A stretch of DNA of 64,000 bases from Poecilobothrus nobilitatus. Taxonomy: Eukaryota; Arthropoda; Insecta; Diptera; Dolichopodidae. The DNA lies in NCBI GenBank assembly GCA_947095535.1, contig OX352772.1, positions 313,358,018 to 313,422,017 on the forward strand, read 5' to 3'. Shown here piece after piece: positions 49,490-61,087 of the stretch (position 1 is its first letter; every line of letters starts with the position of its first letter). Under the pieces are notes generated by a model. That model did not search any database, was not told the DNA's origin, and was given only the letters and a program-made list of their open reading frames with translations. A program made the position numbers and the translations under genes.

Positions 49490-50400
49490 TTTTTAGAACT
49501 GATCCCTAACGATATCCTGAAAATAAATCTTGGAACAAAAACCTGAAGTGAAAAAAAAAAAATCTTGAACAAAAAAATTTTGAAAATAAAATCTTGAATT
49601 AAAATAATTTTTTTTTTGGAAATTATTATTTGAAAAAAAAAAAACAATGGGGACTGCCGGCCCCAAACGAAAACAAATTACTGAAACCCTGATTTTGTAA
49701 CCAACTATAAAATATCTCCTAATTATGGTTTTGCATACATATTTCAATATTAAAATATTAAAAAACATTTTAAAATAGTGAGGGATGCCGCTCCTTCTTT
49801 CCTAATTATGTTTTCGCATACATATTTCAATATTGAAATATTAACATATATATTATATATATAACACCAGATTTTGAAACAGGAGATTTTAAGACATGAG
49901 ATTTTGATACCCGAGATTTCGATACGCTCTCGCTCCCTATAAAAATATAGTTTTTATTAAATCATGAAAACGTATTCGTTTGAGAGTTTACATATCAAGT
50001 ATTTAAGCACGTCACTAAAATTCTTGAATCGCGACTTTTAAAATCCGGCAATATATTAATATAAATACTCTACAGAAAGAAAATATCCTATTTTTTAAAC
50101 CAACTCTAAAATCCCTCCTAATTGAGAATCTTCCACATATACATTTAAATAAATATTCTGGAAAAAGCGTATAACTCTGCTTTTGAATCCAACTCCAAAA
50201 TCCGTCCTAATCCAGAATCTCGCATATAGATATATATAAATATTTCGGAAAAAGAAACAATCCTGATTTTGTTATTTTTTTAGTTAAAAAAATTTTTTTT
50301 TTTTTTTTAACACAAAATAAAATCTTGAAAAATATTTCAATCTTTGAAAAATATTTAGATTCAAGAATTTATTTTTCAAGATTTTTTTTCAGTATGTTTT
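49490..50400 (-). repeat. Diverged repeat G, right copy
   Basis: This region is made of degenerate TTGAATTTT/TCAAGATTTT words and three loose units of about 85-110 bases around AACCAACTCTAAAATCCCTC. The word at 49671-49696, read on the minus strand, matches 2003-2028. Both copies have a small GC-rich word next to it. No coding sequence was seen. Confidence 0.45.
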
Positions 50401-50429
50401 CAAAATTGTCATATTTACAATGTTTTTTT

Positions 50430-50645
50430 CCCAAGGGAGGTGAGAATCTTTCAAAGGCACCAAGAATTCGCTCTTGGTAGTGTCAGATTCTTACTGACTA
50501 AACCCACCTTACCATTTTGCCAATATAATGGAATGAAACCTCTACCTTCTAATGCAGTATATTGGCTAAGAAGTATAGGGTAGGAAAGGATAGGGCAAGG
50601 GTGCGGAAATATTGAATTGGGACTGTGGGACTGTAGGAGGCTGTA
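50430..50645 (+). repeat. Less AT-rich patch, possibly repeated near 63.1 kb
   Basis: It contains GTGTCAGATTCTTACTGACTAAA and ends GGTAGGAAAGGATAGGGCAAGG. A looser version (GTGTGAGACTTTTACCAACTAAA, then GGAAAGGAAAGGAAATG) is at 63115-63240. It looks like an old dispersed repeat. No frame was found. Confidence 0.3.
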
Positions 50646-52046
50646 GAGACAATGAATGAACCTATTATTATTACTATTTTCCTAATAGTGACCATAGCCA
50701 TCAATAATCACAACATGCAGTAGTATATAACACTCTCCTGCACGAGAAAATTAATTGAAGACAACACCACTAATAGTGATAGAATTTGTAGTGATCTTAG
50801 AATTTGCAGTGTAATCAAAATAATGAAGAAAAAATTATAAATTTAATCATAAAAGTATTAGGCCAGTTTAAATTAGCAGATAAATGTCAACCTCTCATTC
50901 AATTCATCATAAAAGTGTAAACCTTTTCGCAGAGTTTTTGAACCCAATTCAGTAACCACTTGCTATATTGGGTTCTAATTAATGACAAATAATTAATCAA
51001 TACTTATGTATCAATAATATCGAAATATAAAATTAATTATATAATAATCAATATCTAATATAAATAATTTTCAATTTACATTTATGTACCACGGTACCTG
51101 GATATAAATAAATAAATAAATATAAATTATATAAAAAATATACATATAATAAAAGTAGAATTTGTATCTATTGTAACCTTAACAAATTTTACATGTGATA
51201 AGACTTATAATAATCCTGTCGCATGTATTTTAATAAGAAATATTTGAGATACATATAACTATTATATCAACAATATTTCTAATTTTCCTTAAATTCTCCT
51301 ACGCCATTATCATTCTTAATCCGACATTATCCTTAATCTCACATTATCACAATCCCATGTTGTTTAAACATGGTAATTGGACAAAAATCAATATTGGACA
51401 AAAAATGAAAAACAAAAAAAAACACTTAAAGGAATTCAAGGGAGATGGGCAAAAATAAATAATACATTTCATATATACTCAGAAAAATTCCAAAGAAATA
51501 TAAAAACTTCAGCGAGTGGGGTTATAATAATAAAAGAAGCAAAATACAATTAAGTATTTTTTTTTTTGAGTGAGGTAATGATCATTGAAACATATTACTA
51601 TGATAGTTAAATGGAACTATGATACTATGGAACTATGAAATGATATATAGTTATGTAGAACTTTAACTATCTAAAAATTTCAGCCCTATCGATAGAATAA
51701 AACTAAAGCCTGAAATATTAATTATATCAATTTTCTTTAACGCTTATTGATTAACAGGAAAACTCCAACTTTTTTAAAGGCTACCTAACCCTAGTCCCTA
51801 AATAACCCTAACCCGTAATAAAGAATTTGAAATATTTACATATTTCTATGCCAAAAGACTCTGTACAATGTATACATTATGTGGAAATTAAGAATAGGAA
51901 TGTCAATAATATGATATTAACAGATTTTGTTTGTATGAAATATTAAAATGTTACTGTATAATATATTTATTTAAAATCCTTAAATCTTCTTAAAAATGTA
52001 AAATAAAAACAAAAAAAAAAAAACAATACCATTTCATATTAAAATT
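50646..52046. other. No gene identified
   Basis: AT-rich DNA. Nothing beyond short words was seen. Confidence 0.45.
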
Positions 52047-52057
52047 GAAGTTATAAC

Positions 52058-52237
52058 AGGGGATCTCGGTGGTAAAATACGCTGATAACACCGAGGGAGT
52101 AGAGGTTCGAATCCCACACATGCTGTAAGAGTTATTCCCCTTTACGACATTTACAGCCACGCCTGAACAGGAAAGACTGTGTAATTTCCTGTTCACATTT
52201 ATGTGGCATAGAAATGCACTAAAAAAAAAAAAAAAAA
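52058..52237 (+). mobile_element. tRNA-derived SINE copy with target-site duplication
   Basis: This plus-strand copy has an altered head, box B AGGTTCGAATCCC, the whole body and a 17-base A tail. Near-identical 11-base flanks, GAAGTTATAAC (52047-52057) and GAAGTTGTAAC (52238-52248), mark the insertion site. Part of the D-arm region containing box A is deleted relative to the 4.6-kb copy. Confidence 0.85.
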
Positions 52238-52806
52238 GAAGTTGTAACATAAATAAGTTTTTACCAAAATGTTATCAAAAAAATTCAATTTATTTTAGGT
52301 TAGGTTATATATTTTAGAAGTTTCTCTGTCGTATTTAACATTTCAATAAAATTTCTTTATATATTTTTATTATTTTCTTGCAATAACTTAAATTTAAAAT
52401 CATTTAAAATATTAAATTAAATATTTAAGATTTTGTCATACCTAGTTTTTACAAAACTATTATCAAGTTCGAACGAATAGATACCCAAATAAACCGAATT
52501 TAAAATTTCAATAATAAAAATTGTAACCTTGAAAAATTTAAAACGAAAAATAAATTTAACAATATAATAGGAAAAAAAACAGGAAATAATAAATAATTCA
52601 TACTGTTTATAAAATTATCTAAATATTTAATATTTTTATAATATTAATATAAATTTAATTATTCGTTTATAACATCAGTCTATTCAATAAAATATTGCAA
52701 AATTTAGATTATCCCAACATTCTTTTCTAGGATTATTTTTCTATACTACGAGAACTTTTATCCTTTTCTCTTATAGCATCTCAATTACTCAAGATAATAT
52801 ATCGTT

Positions 52807-52958
52807 GTAAAACACCGAGGCAGTGTGGGTTCGAATCCCACACACATCGTAAAAGTTATTCCCCCTTATGACATTTACAGCCATACCTGAATAGAAAAGG
52901 CTGTGTAGTTTCCTGGCCACATTGCATTAAAGAGAAATGTATCAAAAAAAAAAAAAAA
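52807..52958 (+). mobile_element. 5'-truncated tRNA-derived SINE copy
   Basis: It begins just before box B (GGGTTCGAATCCC), keeps the body with a small internal deletion near its 3' part, and ends in an A tail at 52944-52958. It lies 570 bp from the previous copy in the same orientation. Confidence 0.82.
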
Positions 52959-53205
52959 TTATTAAAACGAAAAATAAAAAATATTTTTTAAAATACCTTA
53001 TAGTCGATAATATCAGAAAATTTTTCCAATTTATTATTTCCTTTTTTCTTGGAAAATTTTATATTTGTTTTTTATTTGAAATACATGACAATATTAAAAT
53101 GTCTTTGAATAAAAAAGAATAAATTAAATTCAACAAGGACAAGAATGTTTTTCTCATAAGTTATACAAAATATTTAAAAAAAAATTTTTTTTTCTCTTTT
53201 TCAGA

Positions 53206-55923
53206 TTTCTTGGAGATTTAATTTTTTGGTTTATTTTTCAAATTTTCATAAATGTAAATTCTATACAATTTTATATTTATTTTCAAATCTTATTTATGAA
53301 ATCGTTTTATAATTTTATAATAAGAAAATCTGCCAGTTGAAATTTTATCGAACATATTAAAATAATTCAATCAAAATTGACAAAATTTAGGGAAAATTTT
53401 TCTTTTTTTGAGTATGTATGTGTAAGTAATTATTATGTAAAACATTTAGATGTAAATTATATTGCTGTTCATAGTTAAATTAATCTATATAAAGTATGTA
53501 TAATAATATGTATGTTGGACTATATAAGGGGTAGGCTTTTAATATTATAAAACAGAACAATCCAGAAAATTCAGAAAATTTCCTGAAAAATATTATAAAT
53601 GTAATATCAATTGAACAATTGAGATTGCCATTTGCAATTAATTTTTAATAAATGGGAAATATTATGAACTCCAATTTATATTTCATATAAATTTTAAATT
53701 CGTACCTTACAACTCACAATCGTTCAATAAAAAAAGCATTTTTGCTATTCTAATGGTTCATAAGATTTTTTTTTCCTTTCAATTCCTATAAAAAGCATAA
53801 GGTAACTTCTAAGAAATTTATTAGTTACCTTATTAGTTATTCATATTTGACTAAGCTTTAATTTTTGAACATATAAGTTAGACTACGCCGTAAATTACTC
53901 GGATATCGCTATTGTACAAGACTGAAACGCGTTTTTTTTATTAATTTATGTCACCCAGCCTGAGTTTGAGTTTAAAAAAAAATGTCTTACAGTAAATTTT
54001 AAAAAACATATGCTTGTAAAATGAACTTTAACTCAAGATAATAATTTGAAACTGTCTGTTCAATGAAATGGGGTTTAAGACGTCGATATTCCAGACGAAA
54101 AATCTCGAATAAAAATCAGATTATGTCATCCAAAATAGATGACGAAATCCTACTGGAACAGATCTCGAAAATTTCTTCAGTTATTTAGAACTGAGGAAAA
54201 TTAAATTAATAATAATAGAAAACAAAAACATATAAGACTTTACTAGGATTTGGATATTTTATGTAGAGAATTTATCATATGATAACAGGTTATAAAGTAA
54301 TTTGAATTATAATAAAATTTAAAAGATTGAAAGATTAATAAAAAGTTTTTAAAAGCAAATGATATAGAATGGTATGGAAAACTTAAAAGGAAGTAACATT
54401 TTTGTTTTTGTTAAATTTTACTCAGATCGTACACATATATCTGTGATATAGGAAAAATTTGGTAATTGAAAATATAATCACTATGAAAACTATTTATTAA
54501 ATACTAAACAAGCAACAAACTTCAACATTACTTTAGACTCGTTTATCACGACGGCTTATCAAACCAGTTACTCCCTCTAAAGAATCGAATGAGGGTACAC
54601 TGGTCAAATACTTTCACTTTGGAGAGATCTTTTCAGTAGCCGTCTCCCGTGGTTTTTCTACTTTGTGGTTTCCAATATCAGACATTGACAAAGCACTTAT
54701 AATAACATGTCTGACTCCTGCCCACAATCTCTATATATTGGCTCTATTTATTTTATAAACATGTTCCTTTAGCATCATGAGATGGATATATTGATTTCAG
54801 TATATAGTATATGAGGTCTGCCCTATTTAATTTCAAAACCTTTCTTTAGATTTTTTCCAGTCGCACGAAAACATATTACTTTTATTTAAATCTGAATACT
54901 GTTTTTTTTTTTTTGATGCAACTATTTTCTTAATAACATTAAATCTAAACTTTCTTTAAACGATTACTGCACAGTTAAAGAAAATTAATTTCCAACTATA
55001 CTATAAATTTTAAAATTTAATTTTACATTCAATTTCAATTTTTTTTTTTTTTTTTTCATGTAATTATTTAAAAAGTGAAATTATTCATCGCTATATCATC
55101 ATTTGCATCATTATTATATCTGCTGTAAGATAAACTTGTCATACATTTTATAAAAACAAATAAAACAAAAGTCAAAACAAAAAACGTCAATTGTTTTAAA
55201 ACTAAAACTGGATTTATACTGTATTAAAAAATATAAATCAAAAAATAAATAACATAAATAATAATTCTAGAAATTTAAAACTGATTAATTTAAACCGTCA
55301 CTTTAATTAAAAACAAAAAGTTAAAATAAAACGATTTTTTTTGTTTTTTTTCAATTTCTCTTGTAAAATTATCATCATCTTCTTTATGCAACTGGACACA
55401 CAAATAATGTTGTTGCATCTTCATATTGTAGAGATTTTTATTTCAATACAATAAATTCATCATTTTGACTTTTTTTTTTCTTTTTTTTTTTTTTTTTATT
55501 GTTAAAAATGATTCATAAATTCTTCAAATTTGACACAATTGCTTGTAACAGCATTTCATTACCGGATCAGTGTACTGAACAACACGATTTAAAAGGATAA
55601 AAATTTACCAAATTCTATATTACAATATAATTCATGGTCAATCCGTATATGTAATACAGACTTTCATTATATCGTTTGAATATGGCCATTTTTGATTTAA
55701 AGAAGACTCTATAATAAATTAAAAAAAATTTTTTTTTTTCAATTAAACTAACAAAACTTTTCTAAAATGAACTGCAATAAGGTTAAATAATGTTGAAAAT
55801 ATTAAGGAGTATTTAAAGCGTCGTGTTTTTTTTTTTTTTTGTTTTAAAAACATGTCTAGACTAAATACTGAAAAGAAAAAAAAAATCTGTTCAAAGATTT
55901 TAAACAGTTTATATTACAATTTA
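53206..55923. other. No gene identified; candidate splice acceptor at its left edge
   Basis: A strong acceptor (TTTTTTTTCTCTTTTTCAG) ends at 53205. In one phase it would give a five-codon tail (DFLEI, stop), and in others longer AT-rich frames. A less AT-rich patch at 54540-54730 has no frame. The rest is AT-rich. Confidence 0.35.
53881..53930 (-). repeat. Dispersed repeat, copy 1 of an inverted pair
   Basis: Read on the minus strand it contains CAGTCTTGTACAATAGC and, further on, ACGGCGTAGT. A related copy on the plus strand is at 57267-57313. Confidence 0.5.
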
Positions 55924-56620
55924 CACTTCAAAAACAATCTTTTCAAAGTGAATCACAACCTTTTGAAAGTCAAGCACAACCTTTTCAAAAGCATTCACAA
56001 CTTTTTCAAAATTATTAAAAACTATTTCAATTTCAAAAACAACATTTTAAATTTCAAATAAAACTTTTCCAATTTCAATTACAACCTAAATTAAAATAAA
56101 TACGACATAATGTAAAAAAAATTTATAAAAATTAATTTTTGGAAATTCAAGTTCCATGCAATGGTCAAAGAAAATAATATGCAATGCAACATCTTGTTTT
56201 TTAAAGTTTCTAAATTCTATCTAAATTTTTATTTTTTTTTTCGTACGTACGTGTAAAAACAAGGTTAACGAACTTGACGTGGCGTCATATATGGCCCATA
56301 TATTTCAATGACATCGGCCCTAAAAGATATTATAAAATAAAGCGGGGGGACGATAATGACAATGGATTGTAATAACTATAATATTATGAATATGATGATT
56401 AAATTACCCATGACCAGTATTCTGGTGGAAGTTGTAATTTAAATTGAAAAAATTTTATTTGAAATTTAAAATATTGTTCTTGAAATTGAAATGGTTTTTA
56501 ATAATTTTGAAAAGGTTACGATTCATTCTAAAAATGATTTGTTTGGTTTTAAAAGGGTTGTAATTGACTTTGAAAAAGTTGTGATTCACTCTGAAAAGTT
56601 ATTTTGAAGTATAAATGGTA
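55924..56620. mobile_element. Foldback-like element with long inverted arms made of short tandem repeats
   Basis: The left arm (55924-56086) and right arm (56430-56620) are inverted copies, roughly four fifths identical by eye. Each arm is built of degenerate units of about 20-24 bases around CAACNTTTTCAAA. The 343-bp centre is less AT-rich. The structure resembles Foldback/Galileo-type elements. The frame at 55852-56061 is the repeat read through. Confidence 0.6.
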
Positions 56621-56688
56621 TATTTCAAAAATTCACATCTAAAGTGAAAAAGGTCTTCAAATTTTGACCAATTATTAATAATTACTAT

Positions 56689-56762
56689 ATCCAGCCAATG
56701 GTGTAGTGGTTAAGACAACGGGATTTTATACGAAAGGTCTTGGGTTCAAACCACGTCTGGAT
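56689..56762 (+). pseudogene. Decayed tRNA-like sequence (tRNA pseudogene or SINE head)
   Basis: This 74-base stretch has a box A-like TGGTGTAGTGG, a box B-like GGGTTCAAACC and a six-pair acceptor-like end pairing (ATCCAG with CTGGAT). The T stem and anticodon stem do not pair well, so a functional tRNA is unlikely. It differs from the other SINE heads here and may be the head of a second SINE family. Confidence 0.5.
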
Positions 56763-57266
56763 CATATAGATTAATAAAAAATAATATAGATTTTTCTTAT
56801 AATAGGTATATAATTAGTAGAATATAATTAAATTAAAAATATATGTATATATGTACTATAAATTATAATTAATAAAGAAACAAACATTTTTTACTGTCTT
56901 TTAAATTTTCATATTGTTATTGTTAATATTGCTATGTCACACGTCATGTCTGTTATCTGGTTGTACTCTGTAAGTCAGTACTTGGTTAGTTTAGTACTGT
57001 ACTGTGCTACTCTTTCAATGACAAAATAATATAGATAATACGAACAATAAATAATACGTACTATAAATCATACTCATGGGCCTTGGCCATAAGTGCATAA
57101 CTGCATACTATATACTACGTCATAGTATACATTGAAATTTGAATTTTTTAAAAGAGAAAATTACATATTTTAATTTATTGTAATAGTAAAAACAACAATA
57201 ATAAAATAATAATAAACCATAATTCTTGTATAAGATAATAGATGGCGTAGAAATAAAAAAAAGAAA

Positions 57267-57313
57267 CGTCTTAGTCTTGTACAATAGCTACAGCCGAATA
57301 ATCAACGGCTTAG
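57267..57313 (+). repeat. Dispersed repeat, copy 2 of an inverted pair
   Basis: TTAGTCTTGTACAATAGC and ACGGCTTAGT match the minus-strand copy at 53881-53930. The two may be outer ends of a 3.4-kb element or independent copies. Confidence 0.5.
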
Positions 57314-57487
57314 TGAAATTAATGATTCACGTAACTGAACCTTAGTCAAATATTGATAATAAATGACTTAGTGGATACCCTATGCTCCTTATGGAAGTAG
57401 CAAGGAAAAAAAAAAAAATTAATAATTACTATAGTAAAAAAAAACAACAGATTTATGAAGACAGAGATTTGGTCGTATAAATAAAAC

Positions 57488-57578
57488 TGAGCTTGAACTC
57501 AAACCTCACTCTTTCAAACAAAAATGTGAGTTCTAGCGTAAATTTTCTATTAAAAAGTGGGATTTGAGTTCAAGCTCA
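57488..57578. repeat. Short inverted repeat
   Basis: Arms 57488-57514 and 57552-57578 (TGAGCTTGAACTCAAA against TTTGAGTTCAAGCTCA) enclose a 37-base loop, with only a few mismatches. Confidence 0.7.
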
Positions 57579-58080
57579 TTTTTATGCATTCGGGCCATTA
57601 TCTTGTAAATAATTACCATTTGCTTAGAGGCTTCAACGTTTTTCAACTTTTTAAACTATTAAAACAACCACTTTAAAACTACTAAAACTTTTATAATAGC
57701 TATAATATGTCTAAAAATAGGATAAGGGATATAAAGCAATTTTTTTTTCGATATAAAGAGTAAACATTTTTGTTTAGAGGAGGGGAAAAAAGAACTTTTG
57801 AAATCCATTTATTATAGAACTCTATAATCAAAAACATCGAAACTGGAAATTATATGCATACATTTTCCTGTGGCTTTATAAACAGGGCTTCCTATATCGA
57901 AACTTTTGTATTGCAATTCAAGATACTTTTTTACTAACTACAGAAGATGTTTGAAAACTTAATGTTGAATACAATGTTGATGTTTACGAATAAAGATATA
58001 TCCAGTGGAAAAATTTTAAAACATAATTTATAATAATTTAATTTCTTAACTTTGGATTAACCATTTTTGTTTTTTAAATC

Positions 58081-58275
58081 ATGATAAAAATTGTAGAAAG
58101 TATTTTTTTTTTTTTTTTCATGTTGTTATTTTATTTTTGTCTCATCGATTGCAGAAGTACAAAACGTACAAATGCATTGTGCAAAATAACTCATATGGTA
58201 TTTCCTTTAAATGACAAGAAGACAAATTATAAAACATTTCAAACAGATTTTATAAAACTTTTGTTATATTATTAA
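58081..58275 (+). CDS. Candidate small secreted peptide ORF or terminal exon
   Basis: A 64-codon frame starts with a Phe/Leu-rich hydrophobic segment that looks like a signal peptide (to about residue 24). It continues with a polar tail containing RSTKRTNALCKITHMVFPLN and ends at TAA. The hydrophobic part is encoded largely by a T run followed by TCTCATCGATTGCAG, which is itself an excellent splice acceptor ending at 58154. The real feature may therefore be a terminal exon from 58155 rather than an intact small gene. Both readings are unproven, and a chance ORF is possible. Confidence 0.2.
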   Translation: MIKIVESIFFFFFMLLFYFCLIDCRSTKRTNALCKITHMVFPLNDKKTNYKTFQTDFIKLLLYY

Positions 58276-58788
58276 TTTTTTAATATTCACTTAATAATTT
58301 TTAAACAAAATTATTAAATTATAATGAAATTTAAACTGCGTACCATAAATTTTGTTAAAAATATTTTGAAATTTTCTGTTTTTTTTTTTTAAAGTATAGC
58401 TATAGGTAATAAATTAAAATGTTGTCATTTCTGTATATTTGAATTATACAGAAATGATGTAAAGAATATTCTAATATTTGCATTTGTATACGATTTAAAC
58501 TATGAATGGTTTTTTTAATAAATTTACATACATATTTTTTAAATTTTTTAGAATTAACTCAATTAGTTCATATTAATAATAAGAAAAGACGAGTCCATTA
58601 GTTCCTTTTAATAAAAACAAAAAAATATAAAAATTCATTTTAAATTATAATTATATTTAAATTAAGTAAAACCAAAATTTTCATTAGAAAAACTACAACA
58701 TATAATACATAGGAAAAATAAATAGTTCAAAGTAAAGTAAAAAAAAAAAAAAACGTAAATGGAACAGTAAGTCGATTCAAGCGACTTA

Positions 58789-59378
58789 TTAATACCCTAC
58801 ACCTGAATAATTCGAATTAAATTAAAAATTCATCAGTTTTTCGCCAGCTGCTTGAACCGCTTCCCTTTTCTTCCTTATTTAACTCGAATTTCAAGAACGT
58901 AAAAGAGGCATGCTTTAACACCCTTATACAAAATTTCAAGTTTCTATCGTTATTAATTTCGAAGATATGCTTGTTTAAGTTGGAAAACGTGTGTCAGCTA
59001 AAAGAACCGCCACTCCAATTCATCTTAAATTTCAGGGGCATAGAGGAAACATTACAGAACACTCTGTACTAATTTTGAAGGTTCTATCTTTATTGGTTTT
59101 GCAGATATGTTCGTTTGCTGTAGAGCTCCTTCGGAAGCTCCCAGAATCCGAATCCATAGACCGATTTTGTCCAAATGTAATCCCCCGCCTTTTTTTCGTA
59201 ATTAGTAATGTACTATATAAATTTCATCAAGATAGCTTTATTAGTTTTGCAGATATAGTGCGAACGGACGGACGGACAGAATATATATACATGTCCATAT
59301 CTAACTCGCTTCCTTTTGGTGGTTACAAATACAATACCAAAGTTAATATACCCTATACTTTAGGTGTGGGGTATAATA
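58789..59378 (+). mobile_element. Family D non-autonomous element
   Basis: The ends are TTAATACCCTACACC (58789-58803) and GGTGTGGGGTATAATA (59363-59378), a 15-16 base terminal inverted repeat. A second ATACCCTATAC makes the right end a hairpin. A GAACGGACGGACGGACAG tract lies at 59260-59279. The 139-codon frame at 58991 spans the element and looks incidental, since it uses the tract and hairpin as codons. Confidence 0.7.
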
Positions 59379-59478
59379 ATTATTGTTGTAACAACTCACA
59401 TAATATCTAAAAATAAATAATATTCTCAAAAATTTCTGGAAAAATAACATTAGGTATAAGTACTAGAACAAATCAAAT

Positions 59479-59610
59479 TACAGTTGAAGTTTACATACAC
59501 TATCAAAATACGTCTCAAACACATTTGATACACACACGTACATGACTCTCAAACATCATTCACTATTAAAATGACTCTTAAACACATTAAACTGTTGGGA
59601 AAAGTTTAAC
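59479..59610 (+). mobile_element. Tc1-like terminal inverted repeat remnant
   Basis: TACAGTTGAAGT followed by TTTACATACAC is the conserved start of many Tc1/Sleeping Beauty-type terminal repeats, which begin at a TA target. Three loose CTCAAACACATT-like words follow. No partner end or transposase was found. Confidence 0.4.
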
Positions 59611-61087
59611 AGGGAGACTATATAGTAAATTAATAAACGAAAATATAATGTTGGCTCAAAATGTACTTGCATTAATAAATGAAAGCTTTTCTAAACCGAA
59701 ATATCAAACAAAATATCAGGAATAATAAATTTTTAACATTGGTCGTTCAAATGCTTTACATCTAATACAAAAAAAAATCGCTTCTAAAATGAAGAGAAGG
59801 GAAGTAAGAGAACTAAATTGCTTATAAAAAGAAGAAGGTATAGAAGAGAACTAACCTAACAAATAAAATAAGCAGGATTTAATAGAAAATTTTCCCGTAT
59901 ACACAAATATTTAAAGTATCTAAAATTTCTAATTCGTAAAGAGAAAAATGATATGTTAAAAATATCGATAAATAATGTTATACCATTTACAAGTAAAGGC
60001 CAATCAATGAGCGTGGCAAAGTCCGATACAATAACATTAAAAGTGAATAGCTAATTTCTCTTCTAAAACTATTCTAAAATCTTCTAAAAAGAAATTTGGT
60101 TAGCAAAAATGTAAATAATTATTGATGACATCAGATGCTTATTTTTTTCCTGAAATTTACGTTGATATTTCGGTTTCGGCTTTCATTTATTAACCCAACT
60201 TCATTTATAAAATAAAAAATATAGTTAGAGCAAATAAACTGCTGTAATTTTAAATTATTGAACGATTAAAGCAATTTATATCTTCAATTGCATGAGTTTT
60301 TGAAATATGTAAAACCCTGTGACATTAAGAATTTAGTTTTAATAAATATTATATTCTTTGATTTTACTCGAATATTTTACCATAGAACATAAAGATTAAA
60401 TATCCTAGTAAAATATTAGATTGTTCTTTAAAATTAATTTTACAATCTTTTCTTTAAATTAGATATAATATTTATATTTTATAATGCATCTTAAGGATGA
60501 TTTATATAAACAAACCTAAGAATTCTTTTTAAAAACATACCCATTGAAAAAGTCTTCAAATACAAAAAAAAAAAAAACACTTTCAATTTTAATGATAAAA
60601 AATATTTTTCTAATTTATCATTCAATGAAAAACAAAATACAATTTGTTTATTCCTTTTATATATGGTGACTCTTACCCCAAAACCATAAACCATATTGTT
60701 TTATGATATAATTTCGTTAGAAAACTTTCTTTAGAGTTAAATAAAAATATTTGACAGCATATAAGATCTAAGAAAAACAAAAATTAAAAAAAAAAAAAAA
60801 ACTTAACCATAGTATCAACCAACCAGCCAAAAAAAATAACAGGTTAAAAAATAAACTTTAAATCATTATTGAAATGATCAGAAAAGTAAAAATATTGCAT
60901 TGGAACTGGCATACCTTTAGTTTATAGTATATGTAGACTCTTTATTGGTAGACATTAAAATAACATCTGTTGTTTGCAAAAGGTTATAAAAATATTCTAT
61001 TGAGTTTTTGCGGTACATATACATATATGTATATAATATAACCGGCATCTAATGTAATATGTAATATGTTTTTCTTTAATATTATGT
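59611..61087. other. No gene identified
   Basis: AT-rich DNA between the Tc1-like remnant and family B. The minus-strand frame at 60491 is composition noise. Confidence 0.45.

Noticed and set aside
58991..59410. 139-codon open frame, the second longest in the window
   Set aside because: It coincides with the family D element and reads through its GGAC tract and end hairpin. No domain or codon bias was seen.
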